Source: CAWHHZ01 sp963829355
GTDB lineage: Bacteria; Acidobacteriota; Thermoanaerobaculia; Gp7-AA8; JAHWKK01
Direction: 5' to 3'
Assembly (NCBI GenBank): GCA_963829355.1
Contig: CAWHHZ010000009.1
Span: 124,001-188,000, forward strand
Length of the DNA: 64,000 bases
In this document: piece by piece, positions 50,528 through 58,867 of the stretch
How positions within the stretch are numbered: position 1 is the first letter of the stretch
Layout of the letters: the number at the start of each line of letters is the position of its first letter
Translations under genes and position numbers: made by a program
The notes under the pieces: model-generated
The model's input: the letters and a program-made list of their open reading frames with translations, nothing else
What the model was told of the DNA's origin: nothing
Databases searched by the model: none

Positions 50528-50804
50528 GAGCGCCCGATCAAGTTGCGAGCGTTCTCGTGACTCAACGCGGGGCGGGCTCGGCTTCGCCTTTCGCGGGACA
50601 TCAGTCTCGCACGTCCGCACGCTCTGCGGCCGAGGCCTCTGTCGATCGGCTCGTCGCAGAGTGATTCTCGCGGACGCCGAACGACAGCATCCACTACCGG
50701 CCACTCTCAGACAGCCGAAATGAAGGGCCCAGCAGCCCCGCGCCAGCCCGCCCCGCGAATGCCGCAAGGCCGAGCCCGCCTCACGTGACGCCGCGCTTAA
50801 TCGA

Positions 50805-51191
50805 TCAAACGGACACTGTGAACGCGAGCTCGGCCTTTTTCAGCTCTCTGATCCGGTTCTTCTCGTCCACGAACACGAGCTTCGGCTCATGCCGGGCGAT
50901 CTCGGTCTCGTCGAACTGCCCGTAGCAGGCGATGATGACCTTGTCTCCGGGGCGGACGAGGTGCGCGGCAGCGCCATTGATTCCGATCTGTCCGGCACCC
51001 GCCTCCCCCTCGATCACATAGGTCTCGAGACGATTCCCGTTCGTGACGTCGTAGATCTCCACTTTCTCGTACGGATGCATGCCGGCAGCATCGATCAGAT
51101 CGCGGTCGATCGTGATCGACCCTTCGTAGTCGAGATCCGCCTGTGTCACCGTGGCGCGATGAATCTTCGAACGCAGAAATGTTCGTGTCAT
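50805..51191 (-). CDS. panD: aspartate 1-decarboxylase
   Basis: This 128-residue proenzyme makes beta-alanine for pantothenate. It has the self-cleavage site Gly24-Ser25 in [10 protein letters not shown], where the Ser becomes the pyruvoyl cofactor, plus KIHRATVT at the N-terminus, a [12 protein letters not shown] segment and the [20 protein letters not shown] core. The ATG overlaps the panC stop (ATGA). It is the last gene of a panBCD operon. Confidence 0.97.
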   Translation of the reverse strand: MTRTFLRSKIHRATVTQADLDYEGSITIDRDLIDAAGMHPYEKVEIYDVTNGNRLETYVIEGEAGAGQIGINGAAAHLVRPGDKVIIACYGQFDETEIARHEPKLVFVDEKNRIRELKKAELAFTVSV

Positions 51192-52060
51192 GGTTCGTTC
51201 CTCCCGGAGGTCGCCCCGGCCGGCGCGACCTGCAGATTGTCGATCAGTCGTGTGGTTCCGACGACCACCGCGCCGACCACGAGTTGACTCCCATTCATGT
51301 GATCCGGCCGCTCGAACGTCTCCGGATCGACGACCCGTAGATAGTCGACACGTACCTCCGTGGACGGCTCGAGGCTTCTGTGCATCGCCTGCTCCGCATC
51401 GTCCGGCGTGCCACCGTTCTCGAGAACCCGCCTTCCCGCTCGGAGCGCTGCGATCAGCAATGGAGCCGTGGCTCGGTCCTTCTCGCTCAGGTAACTGTTT
51501 CTCGATGACATCGCGATGCCGTCGGGTTCGCGCTGGATCGGCCCGACCTCGATCGTGACGGGCAGATCGAGATCCTGCACGACCCTGCGGATCACCGCAC
51601 ACTGCTGCGCGTCCTTCTGGCCGAAGACCGCCACGTCGGGCTGCACGATGTTGAGGAGCTTGAGGACCACTGTAGCGACGCCATCGAAGTGGCCGGGCCT
51701 GCGCTCACCTTCGAGTGGCTGGGCGACCCCGCCGACCGTGACGGTCGTCGCGAACCGCGCCGGGTACACTTCCTCGCTGTACGGGGCGAAAAGCAGGTCG
51801 ACGTTCCTCGACTCGAGGGCGGCGCGGTCATGCTTCTCGTCACGCGGGTAGGTATCGAGATCCTCCGAAGGGCCGAACTGCTTCGGGTTGACGAAGATCG
51901 AGACCACGACGAAGTCGGCCCGCTTCCGCGCGAGATCGACCAGAGAAAGGTGTCCCTCGTGGAGATATCCCATCGTCGGAACCAGCGCGATCCGCTTCCC
52001 GGCACGGCGCGCTTCCGCTACCGCTCTCCGAGCTCCTTCCACCGTGCGCTCGACCTGCAT
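51188..52060 (-). CDS. panC: pantothenate synthetase
   Basis: This 290-residue enzyme condenses pantoate and beta-alanine with ATP. Signatures are [14 protein letters not shown] (HIGH-type nucleotide site), [42 protein letters not shown] and [10 protein letters not shown] (KMSKS equivalent). The start overlaps the panB stop by 1 base and the stop overlaps the panD start, so the operon is fully coupled. Confidence 0.98.
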   Translation of the reverse strand: MQVERTVEGARRAVAEARRAGKRIALVPTMGYLHEGHLSLVDLARKRADFVVVSIFVNPKQFGPSEDLDTYPRDEKHDRAALESRNVDLLFAPYSEEVYPARFATTVTVGGVAQPLEGERRPGHFDGVATVVLKLLNIVQPDVAVFGQKDAQQCAVIRRVVQDLDLPVTIEVGPIQREPDGIAMSSRNSYLSEKDRATAPLLIAALRAGRRVLENGGTPDDAEQAMHRSLEPSTEVRVDYLRVVDPETFERPDHMNGSQLVVGAVVVGTTRLIDNLQVAPAGATSGRNEP

Positions 52061-52935
52061 CAGGCGTCGGCTCCGGTCGTGCCGTCGGCGTAGAGGCGCT
52101 TCAGCTCCTCTTCGCTGCTCACATGGAATGATTCGGTCTCCGCGTCGGGGAAGATTCCACTGCGGACGTCCTCGTTCCAGCGGCTGAGACCTTCGGAGAT
52201 GATCTTCCCGGCCTCAGCGTAACGGCGCACGAACTTCGGGGACAGATCCTCGTAGAGGCCGAGGAGATCGTGATAGACGAGAACCTGGCCATCGCATTCG
52301 GGCCCAGCGCCGATTCCGATGGTCGGCACCGAGAGCTGCGCCGTGATGTGTGCCGCCACTTCCGCGGGAACGCACTCGAGGACGATGGCGAAACATCCGG
52401 CTTTCTCGAGGGCCAGAGCCTCTTCGGTCAACCGCAACGCAGCGTCCGCTCCCTTGCCCTGGAGCTTGAACCCTCCGAGGACGTTGACCGACTGGGGCGT
52501 GAGTCCGACATGTCCCATGACGGGGATCTCCGTATCGACGATGGCCTCGACCATACGGATTCTCGAGGGCTTTCCACCTTCAATCTTCACGGCTCTCGCG
52601 CCCGCCCGGATGAAGGCGGCCGCGTTCTGGATGGTCGACTCGGTGGAGAGGTGGTACGAGAGCCACGGCATGTCGCCAACAATCAGCGAACGCTTCGCCC
52701 CGCGCACGACTGCGCGGGTGTGGTGGACCATCTCGTCGACCGTGACACTCAGAGTGTCAGGGTGTCCGAGAACGACCATGGCGAGGGAATCGCCGACGAG
52801 AATGATGTCGGTCCCGGCCTCGTCGACGCGTCTTGCGGAAGGGTAATCGTAAGCGGTCAGCATGGTGATGCGACGCTTCCCCTTCATCGCGGTGATCGCT
52901 GGTACGGTGGTGGGTCGATCGGTGCTCGTCGCCAT
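52060..52935 (-). CDS. panB: 3-methyl-2-oxobutanoate hydroxymethyltransferase
   Basis: This 291-residue TIM-barrel enzyme catalyses the first pantothenate step. It carries TAYDYPSARRVDEAG, LVGDSLAMVVLGHPDTL, the metal-binding VGDMPWLSY, KIEGG, MGHVGLTPQS and IGIGAGPECDGQVLVYHD. The first gene of panBCD, it follows the deoxynucleoside kinase gene by 162 bp, in which I see no other gene. Confidence 0.98.
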   Translation of the reverse strand: MATSTDRPTTVPAITAMKGKRRITMLTAYDYPSARRVDEAGTDIILVGDSLAMVVLGHPDTLSVTVDEMVHHTRAVVRGAKRSLIVGDMPWLSYHLSTESTIQNAAAFIRAGARAVKIEGGKPSRIRMVEAIVDTEIPVMGHVGLTPQSVNVLGGFKLQGKGADAALRLTEEALALEKAGCFAIVLECVPAEVAAHITAQLSVPTIGIGAGPECDGQVLVYHDLLGLYEDLSPKFVRRYAEAGKIISEGLSRWNEDVRSGIFPDAETESFHVSSEEELKRLYADGTTGADA

Positions 52936-53097
52936 GGCGCCTCCGGAGTGTCGTCATGGATGCCGGCGATTCGGGGCAGGCGGAGAGCTCGACGATCGAT
53001 GTCGCCTCGAGGACGATCACCGTCGCATCATCATGCTTCTGTTCACGGCTGGTGGTGCCGCTGATGAGCGCCAAACTTCCCGTCTCGGTCCGAAAGG

Positions 53098-53745
53098 TCA
53101 GGATCCAAGCGGTACGTAGTATTGCGTTCCCTTTTTCGCTACGCGGATCTGTTCGACCAGCGCTTCGAAATGATCGTCGTTGTGAACAAAGTCGATATCG
53201 TTCGTATTCACCACGAGCAGAGGAGTCTCCTGATAGTGGTAGAAGTAGTGCGCGTACGCCTCGCTGACCTCCTTGAGGTAGCCCTGGGAGATCGACTTCT
53301 CGTACGCCTTGCCCCTCTTCTTCATCCGTCTGTACAGGGTCTCGACGCTTCCCTGCAGGTAGATGATCAGGTCAGGCCGAGGGGCCTGCTCGCTCAGGAC
53401 GTCGTAGAGCCTGTTGTAGATCAGGAGCTCCGAGTCCTCGAGTGTGAGATAGGCGAAGATCTTGTCCTTCTGGAACGAGTAATCGGCGACGTACAGATTC
53501 GTGAAGAGCTCACCCTGCTCGATTTTCCTCTGCTGGTCGAAACGCGACAGCAGGAAGAAGAGCTGACACCGGAAGGCCGCGCCGCGCTTGTCCTTGTAGA
53601 ACTCCGGGAGGAATGGGTTGTCGACGTCCTCGAGGACTTTCGTTCCGCGAAATCGCCTGGCAAGAAGCGTCACCAGGGACGTCTTTCCGGCTCCTATAGG
53701 CCCTTCGACCGCGATATAGCGGAATGGTAGCGGTGCGTCACTCAT
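53098..53745 (-). CDS. deoxynucleoside kinase family protein
   Basis: This 215-residue P-loop kinase has Walker A VEGPIGAGKTSL, the family segment FLPEFYKDKRGAAFRCQLFFL, the DLIIYLQGSVETLYRRMKKRG lid and the C-terminal GTQYYVPLG. It phosphorylates deoxynucleosides (purine dG/dA-type salvage is likely, not proven). This enzyme often sits near panBC or folK in bacteria. It is followed by panB on the same strand. Confidence 0.92.
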   Translation of the reverse strand: MSDAPLPFRYIAVEGPIGAGKTSLVTLLARRFRGTKVLEDVDNPFLPEFYKDKRGAAFRCQLFFLLSRFDQQRKIEQGELFTNLYVADYSFQKDKIFAYLTLEDSELLIYNRLYDVLSEQAPRPDLIIYLQGSVETLYRRMKKRGKAYEKSISQGYLKEVSEAYAHYFYHYQETPLLVVNTNDIDFVHNDDHFEALVEQIRVAKKGTQYYVPLGS

Positions 53746-53775
53746 GGAAAGTGAATCGACATGAACTGAAGAAGC

Positions 53776-54645
53776 TCATCCTGCGGTCCCGGCGCGAAGC
53801 AGAATATCACACGCCCCGCAGACGAACAGGACGATCGAGAGAACCCCGTTCGCCGTGAAGAATGCAGCGTTGATCCGCGAGAGGTCCGTGGGCGAGACGA
53901 TCGAGTGCTGCCAGATCAGAAGAACGATCCCCGCACCCACTCCAGCGAAGTAGATGACTCCGAATCCAAAGACGGCACCGAACGCGATGAGAAGTCCGAT
54001 CGTCACGACATGAAGGGCTCGCGCGATGGCGAGCGCCCGGACCGCGCCGAGTCGCGACGGAATCGAGTGCAGACCTTCGCTGCGATCGAACTCGACGTCC
54101 TGGAGCGAGTAGAGCACGTCGAAGCCGGCAGTCCAGGTGAGCACGGCTCCGGCGAGGAGCCACATCCTCGGGTCGATCGTGCCGGAAACCGCGACCGCTG
54201 CTCCGATTGGCGCCACGGCCAGGGCAAGTCCCAGAAACAGATGACTCAGTGCGGTAAAACGTTTTGTGAGTGAGTATCCGAGGATGATGAGCAGTGCAGC
54301 CGGGGAGAGGGTGAGCGCGAGCGGGTTGAGCTGCCACGATGCGATCACCAGCAGAAGCGACGAGACGACCGTGAACAGCACGACGAAGCTTCGGTTCACC
54401 AGACCCGCGGGCAGGGCGCGGCCGGCAGTTCGGGGGTTCTTGCTGTCGATGTCGGCGTCGACGAGGCGGTTGAATGCCATCGCCGCGGATCGTGCTCCGA
54501 CCATGGCGACGAGAATCCAGAAGATCTCGCGGAGCGTGGGAACTCCGCCCGCCGCGGTAAACGCCCCGAGAAACGCAAACGGGAGCGCAAAGATGGTGTG
54601 CTGGATCTTGATCATCTCCAGCGTGACGACGATGGGGCGCAACAT
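53776..54645 (-). CDS. UbiA-family prenyltransferase (UbiA/MqnP-like)
   Basis: This 289-residue membrane protein has about eight to nine helices and the two Asp-rich motifs: NRLVDADIDSKNPRT and YSLQDVEFDRSEGLHSIP. It attaches a polyprenyl chain to an aromatic acid during quinone synthesis. Motif two (DVxFDRxEGLHSIP) matches the 4-hydroxybenzoate/MqnP branch. ATG 54645 is preferred over 54684. It precedes the dNK gene by 30 bases. Confidence 0.92.
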   Translation of the reverse strand: MLRPIVVTLEMIKIQHTIFALPFAFLGAFTAAGGVPTLREIFWILVAMVGARSAAMAFNRLVDADIDSKNPRTAGRALPAGLVNRSFVVLFTVVSSLLLVIASWQLNPLALTLSPAALLIILGYSLTKRFTALSHLFLGLALAVAPIGAAVAVSGTIDPRMWLLAGAVLTWTAGFDVLYSLQDVEFDRSEGLHSIPSRLGAVRALAIARALHVVTIGLLIAFGAVFGFGVIYFAGVGAGIVLLIWQHSIVSPTDLSRINAAFFTANGVLSIVLFVCGACDILLRAGTAG

Positions 54646-54774
54646 GGGCGCGTATTCTATCCGCACCAGACGATCCGTTCGCATCTCCGCCTGTCCGCCG
54701 CAACGGCGGACAGTTTTGGTGGTTGGAGCAGGACCGCCAGTTTGCTACGATTGACGGTTCCAGATCGATCTGAA

Positions 54775-55908
54775 ATGAGTACGGCCCAACTCCAAAATTC
54801 TCTGATGGGCTCGCGTAGTGACTGGCTCACGCCTTTTGCCATGCGAGTCCGTGAGCGCTCGATCGAGCGGTGGGGGAAGGCTCGGGCGGTTGAGATGGTC
54901 GGTTGCAGCGACGCACTGATCGACTTGCAGACGAAGATCGAGAAGGTTGCACAATTCAACGAGCCGGTTCTGCTCGTCGGTGAGAGCGGCGTCGGCAAGG
55001 AGCTGGTCGCTCAGGCGATCTATCTCCTGTGTCCCCGACTCGGAAAGCCTTACGTACCCGTCAACTGCCCTCAGTACCGCGAGGGCAATCTCACCGTCAG
55101 CGAGCTCTTCGGACATAAACGGGGAAGCTTCACGGGCGCAACCGTCGACCGCAAAGGCTGCTTCGATCTCGCCGATGGCGGTGTCATCTTCCTCGACGAG
55201 ATCGGGGACCTGCACATGAACGCGCAGGTGATGCTGCTCCGCGCCCTCGCTTCGGGAGAGTTCCAGCCCCTCGGTTCGGAAACGAGCCGCCGGGTCAATG
55301 TCCGCGTCGTGGCAGCGACAAATCGAGAACCGGAAGACCTTCGGGTCGGCGAGTACTTTCGTCACGACCTCTTCTTCCGCCTGCAGTACTTCCTCATCCG
55401 GGCACCTGCGCTGCGGGACCGCGGGGACGACTGGCTGCGACTCGCAGGCGCGTTCCTCGACAAGCTGCAGGCTCAGTACGGGGTCGAGAAGTACTTCAGC
55501 GACGAATCGCTCGAGCTTCTGAGCGGGTACCGATGGCCGGGCAACATCCGGGAGCTTCTCAGTCTCACGACTCTCGGCTACGCCATGGCAGACGGCAACC
55601 GGATCGAACCGGATGACTTCCGGAGCGGGATGATCTCCGCCGTCAATCCGGGTCAGCCGACCGTCGAGGCGATCTACGTTCAGCTCCGCGCGGGCGATGT
55701 GTCGTTCTGGGACGCCGTCCATGCCCCATTCCTCTCACGGGACCTGAACCGGTCTCAGGTCAGGTCGCTCATCGAACGCGCCTGCCGCGACAACGGAGGC
55801 AGCTATCGCGACGCAATGTCCACGATGGGAATTGCCTCGTCCGATTATCAGAAGTTCATGGATTTTCTGCGACACCACGACCTGAAGCCTCGGGAGACTC
55901 AGCGCTAG
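54775..55908 (+). CDS. sigma-54 activator with GSFTGA variant loop
   Basis: This 377-residue AAA+ activator has Walker A GESGVGKE, Walker B VIFLDEIGD, and the sigma-54 loop written GSFTGA instead of GAFTGA (GHKRGSFTGATVD). Other landmarks are AATNREPEDL and WPGNIRELL. There is no receiver or sensor domain: only about 45 residues precede the ATPase core. The C-terminal 90 residues lack a clear Fis helix-turn-helix, so DNA binding is uncertain. Its stop codon TAG lies inside the left end of the inverted-repeat element at 55904. Confidence 0.9.
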   Translation: MSTAQLQNSLMGSRSDWLTPFAMRVRERSIERWGKARAVEMVGCSDALIDLQTKIEKVAQFNEPVLLVGESGVGKELVAQAIYLLCPRLGKPYVPVNCPQYREGNLTVSELFGHKRGSFTGATVDRKGCFDLADGGVIFLDEIGDLHMNAQVMLLRALASGEFQPLGSETSRRVNVRVVAATNREPEDLRVGEYFRHDLFFRLQYFLIRAPALRDRGDDWLRLAGAFLDKLQAQYGVEKYFSDESLELLSGYRWPGNIRELLSLTTLGYAMADGNRIEPDDFRSGMISAVNPGQPTVEAIYVQLRAGDVSFWDAVHAPFLSRDLNRSQVRSLIERACRDNGGSYRDAMSTMGIASSDYQKFMDFLRHHDLKPRETQR

Positions 55909-56089
55909 CCCGCATTTCTCACCAGCTTTCTACTGCGGCGACGGATAGCGGCGCGTCTGCTGCGTTGCGCTCGATTCGGCTCCTCGACATAGTGTCGACT
56001 ATGCCTGCGGGGCCGAACCTTCGCGCGCCTTGCATCCGCACCACTCTCCGCCGCCTCGTCACGATATCTGGTGAGAAATACGGGCTAGC
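55904..56089. mobile_element. 186-bp MITE-like element with 22-bp terminal inverted repeats
   Basis: The ends at 55904-55925 (GCTAGCCCGCATTTCTCACC...) and 56068-56089 are inverted repeats of 22 bp with a single mismatch. The centre contains a short palindrome (CATAGTGTCGACTATG) at about 55988. It codes for nothing. The left end supplies the TAG of the upstream gene, so insertion may have reset that gene's C-terminus. Confidence 0.75.
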
Positions 56090-56133
56090 CCCGATTCACT
56101 CCTGCACTACTTCTTGCATCACAATACGGCGGG

Positions 56134-57261
56134 ATGTTCGGTCGGTCGGTCACGCTCTTCCACCTTTTCGGGTTTCGCGTCAAAGCCGATGCGAGCTGGC
56201 TCATCATCGCAGCCCTCGTCACATGGTCGCTCGCGACCGGTGGCTTTCCCGTCCTCGCGCCGGACCTCGAGCCGATGAACTACTGGATCATGGGCGTGGC
56301 GGGTACGGTCATGCTCTTTCTCTCGATCATCGCGCACGAGTTCTCTCATGCTCTCGTCGCGCGGCAGTTCGGCATTCCGATGAAAGGAATCACGCTCTTC
56401 CTGTTCGGAGGAGTCGCGGAGATGGACGATGAGCCGCCGAGCGCGAAAGCGGAACTGCTCATGGCTCTTGCCGGACCTGCTGCAAGTGTGGTCATCTCGA
56501 TCATCTTCCTGATCCTCGCGATGCTCGGCGAGCTCTTCGCCCTTCCCCGACAGATTCTAGGCGTCCTCTGGTACCTCGGTCTCGTCAACGCCATGCTCGT
56601 GGTGTTCAACATGATCCCCGCGTTTCCGCTCGACGGAGGCCGCGTCGCCCGGTCACTTCTGTGGATGTGGAAAGGCCAGCTCAGGTGGGCCACGCGAGTG
56701 GCTTCATACCTCGGATCGTTCTTCGGCATTCTCCTGATCGTCCTCGGTATCGTCAGTGTCTTCATGAACAACGTGATCGGCGGGATCTGGTGGTTCCTCA
56801 TCGGCATGTTTCTCCGCAACGCCGCGAGCATGTCGTACAAGAACGTGATCGTGCGGGAGACCCTCCAGGGCGAGCCCGTCACGCGCATCATGCGCACCGA
56901 AGCGATTACGGTATCGCGCGCGATACCCGTCTCGGATCTCGTCGAGAACTACGTCTATCGCTACCACCACAAGATGTTTCCCGTCACTGACGATGACCGT
57001 TTGATCGGATGCGTGACGACGAGGGCGGTCAAGGAGCTCGAACGTTCAGAGTGGAACCGGCAGACCGTCGGCTCGATCACGAGACCGTGCGATGAGACGA
57101 ACACCATCGCTCCTGACTCGGACGCTCTCGAGGCGCTGACTCGCATGAGCAAGTCGGGAGAATCGAGACTCATGGTGGTCAGCAACGGACACCTCCTCGG
57201 CATCCTCACGCTGAAGGATCTGATGAACCTGCTCCAGCGGAAGATCGAGCTGGAAGGATGA
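56134..57261 (+). CDS. M50-family intramembrane metalloprotease with CBS domains
   Basis: This 375-residue protein has six membrane helices, the zinc motif HEFSH (residues 68-72, in SIIAHEFSHALVARQFG) and the third ligand in NMIPAFPLDGGR. A C-terminal pair of CBS domains (about 245-370) probably senses adenine nucleotides. The class is the Site-2-protease/SpoIVFB-like type that cleaves membrane-bound regulators. The 3' end overlaps the DUF2156 gene by 4 bases (ATGA). Confidence 0.95.
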   Translation: MFGRSVTLFHLFGFRVKADASWLIIAALVTWSLATGGFPVLAPDLEPMNYWIMGVAGTVMLFLSIIAHEFSHALVARQFGIPMKGITLFLFGGVAEMDDEPPSAKAELLMALAGPAASVVISIIFLILAMLGELFALPRQILGVLWYLGLVNAMLVVFNMIPAFPLDGGRVARSLLWMWKGQLRWATRVASYLGSFFGILLIVLGIVSVFMNNVIGGIWWFLIGMFLRNAASMSYKNVIVRETLQGEPVTRIMRTEAITVSRAIPVSDLVENYVYRYHHKMFPVTDDDRLIGCVTTRAVKELERSEWNRQTVGSITRPCDETNTIAPDSDALEALTRMSKSGESRLMVVSNGHLLGILTLKDLMNLLQRKIELEG

Positions 57262-58751
57262 GCTCCTCGCCCCCCGGATCCCGCGCCCAACCTCTGGAGA
57301 TCGTGCGCCGCTTCGGCCGTACGACGACGTCGTTTCAGACGCTCGAGCTCGGGATGTCGCACTGGTACGATGGCGAAGGGTGCATCGGATTCGTCGATAC
57401 CGGTGGTGCCTGGGTCGCCGCCGGTGAACCGATCGGACCAACCGGCGAGGTCGCCGGAATGGCGCAGCGCTTCATTGCGGCGGCCAGGGCAGCAGGTCGC
57501 AGGCCCTCGTTTTTCTCCGTCGCGTGCACGGCCGGCGACTGGGACGACAGGCTCGCAATTCTCCCCATCGGCCGCGAGCCGTGGTGGCGGTTGAGCGAAT
57601 GGCCCGAGCTGGCCTCGAGCCATCGAAGCATCGGCGGTCAGGTGAAGCGGGCACTCAAGGCCGGTGTCTCGATCGTCGAGATCGATCCTGAGCAGGTTCG
57701 AGAACAAACGCCCGCGAGAGAAGCGCTCGACTGCCTCATCGACGAGTGGGTGGGAGAGAGGCCGATGCCGGCGATGGAGTTTCTCGTCGATCTGCAGCCG
57801 TGGAGCAACTCCGGCGAACGCATCTACTTCGCCGCTCGTCGAGAGGGCCGGTGGATCGCACTGATCGTCGCCGTGCCCATCTACGGCCGCGACGCCTGGT
57901 TCATCGAGGACCTGATCCGATCGGAGGCCGCCCCCAATGGAACGAGCGAAGCGCTCATCGACGCGGTCATGCGCGAAGCCCTCCGGAGAGGTGCGCGTGA
58001 GGCGACAATGGGTCTGGCTCCTCTCGCTGGTACCGAACTATGGCAGCGGGCCGTGCGGAGCATGCTGAGCGACTTCTATCCGTTCGGAGGCATCCACCGC
58101 TTCAAATCGAAGCTCTGCCCGTCGAGATGGGAAGATGTCTACCTCGCCTACCCGGCCTCGACCCCTGTCCCCGTAGCGATTTTCGACGTGCTGAACGCCT
58201 TCGCACCCGGACATATCGTTCGTTTCGCTCTCGCCTCGGTGTTTCGAACCCCCCGATTCTCGATCCGCCTGATCGCGGTGCTCCTGATCCCATGGGTTGG
58301 TTTTCTCGTGTGGGCGGATCCGACGCGCTGGTTTCCCTCACGGCGGGTCAGAAACTACTGGGTGATCTTTGATCTGATCATGGCAGCGGGATTGTTCCGG
58401 CTGCTCGAGAGGTGGGATGACCGGCTGGTAGCGGCGCTTCTGGCGGGAGTTGCGGGAGATGCAGTGCTCAGTACCAGACAGGTGGTGCAACACAACCTGC
58501 CACGATCCCGAGGCGTGTGGGGACGAGCGTTCGCGGTGGCGCTGGTCGCCGCACCGGTCATCACGGCTGTCGTTCTGTGGCAGGAAGGGAAACGAAGGCG
58601 GGCGAAGGGGAAAAGAAAAAAAGCTCGAGAAAGTCAGGGCGATCGGTCAAGGCTTCAACAGTCACCGGAAGTCTCAGCCGCGTCTCGTGTGGATGGCAAC
58701 CGTTGCCGACATCTCAACCGACCACCCTTCCCATCTCAAGCACGCGTATAG
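57258..58751 (+). CDS. DUF2156/LPG-synthetase-like acyltransferase with C-terminal membrane helices
   Basis: This 497-residue protein has an N-terminal double GNAT-like DUF2156 domain (about 10-305; IGFVDTGGAWVAAGEPIG, HRSIGGQVKRALKAGV, TMGLAPLAG, GIHRFKSKLCPSRWEDVYLAYP), as in MprF, which transfers aminoacyl groups from tRNA to phosphatidylglycerol. Membrane segments at about 310-440 follow the catalytic domain, the opposite of MprF order. The last 55 residues are very basic and may be poorly conserved. Translational coupling to the M50 protease suggests joint membrane work. Confidence 0.85.
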   Translation: MSSSPPGSRAQPLEIVRRFGRTTTSFQTLELGMSHWYDGEGCIGFVDTGGAWVAAGEPIGPTGEVAGMAQRFIAAARAAGRRPSFFSVACTAGDWDDRLAILPIGREPWWRLSEWPELASSHRSIGGQVKRALKAGVSIVEIDPEQVREQTPAREALDCLIDEWVGERPMPAMEFLVDLQPWSNSGERIYFAARREGRWIALIVAVPIYGRDAWFIEDLIRSEAAPNGTSEALIDAVMREALRRGAREATMGLAPLAGTELWQRAVRSMLSDFYPFGGIHRFKSKLCPSRWEDVYLAYPASTPVPVAIFDVLNAFAPGHIVRFALASVFRTPRFSIRLIAVLLIPWVGFLVWADPTRWFPSRRVRNYWVIFDLIMAAGLFRLLERWDDRLVAALLAGVAGDAVLSTRQVVQHNLPRSRGVWGRAFAVALVAAPVITAVVLWQEGKRRRAKGKRKKARESQGDRSRLQQSPEVSAASRVDGNRCRHLNRPPFPSQARV

Positions 58752-58831
58752 TGCCAGTTTCGAAGCCTCGAATCATCCTCCATTTGGGGGATATTTCTGA
58801 GAAAGATCGATTTTTTTTGGAGAAAGGGCTG

Positions 58832-58859
58832 GTCAGTCGTCAGTCGACTGACGACTGAC
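58832..58859. terminator. perfect 28-bp palindrome between convergent genes
   Basis: A perfect 28-bp palindrome centred on CAGTCGACTG, made of GTCAGTCGTCAGTC and its complement, lies between the convergent DUF2156 and nadB genes. A T8 run at 58811-58818 reads as A8 on the nadB transcript. It may be a bidirectional terminator or a repeat. Confidence 0.55.
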
Positions 58860-58867
58860 GCTCTTCC

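Noticed and set aside
50528..50804. Gap searched for a tRNA, small RNA or promoter element
   Set aside because: No cloverleaf, no clear -10/-35 or strong hairpin was seen.
52757..53074. Minus-strand frame whose start region reads DDATVIVLEATS, loosely like the end of a PP2C domain
   Set aside because: Most of it lies inside panB in another frame and nothing upstream could supply the rest of such a domain.
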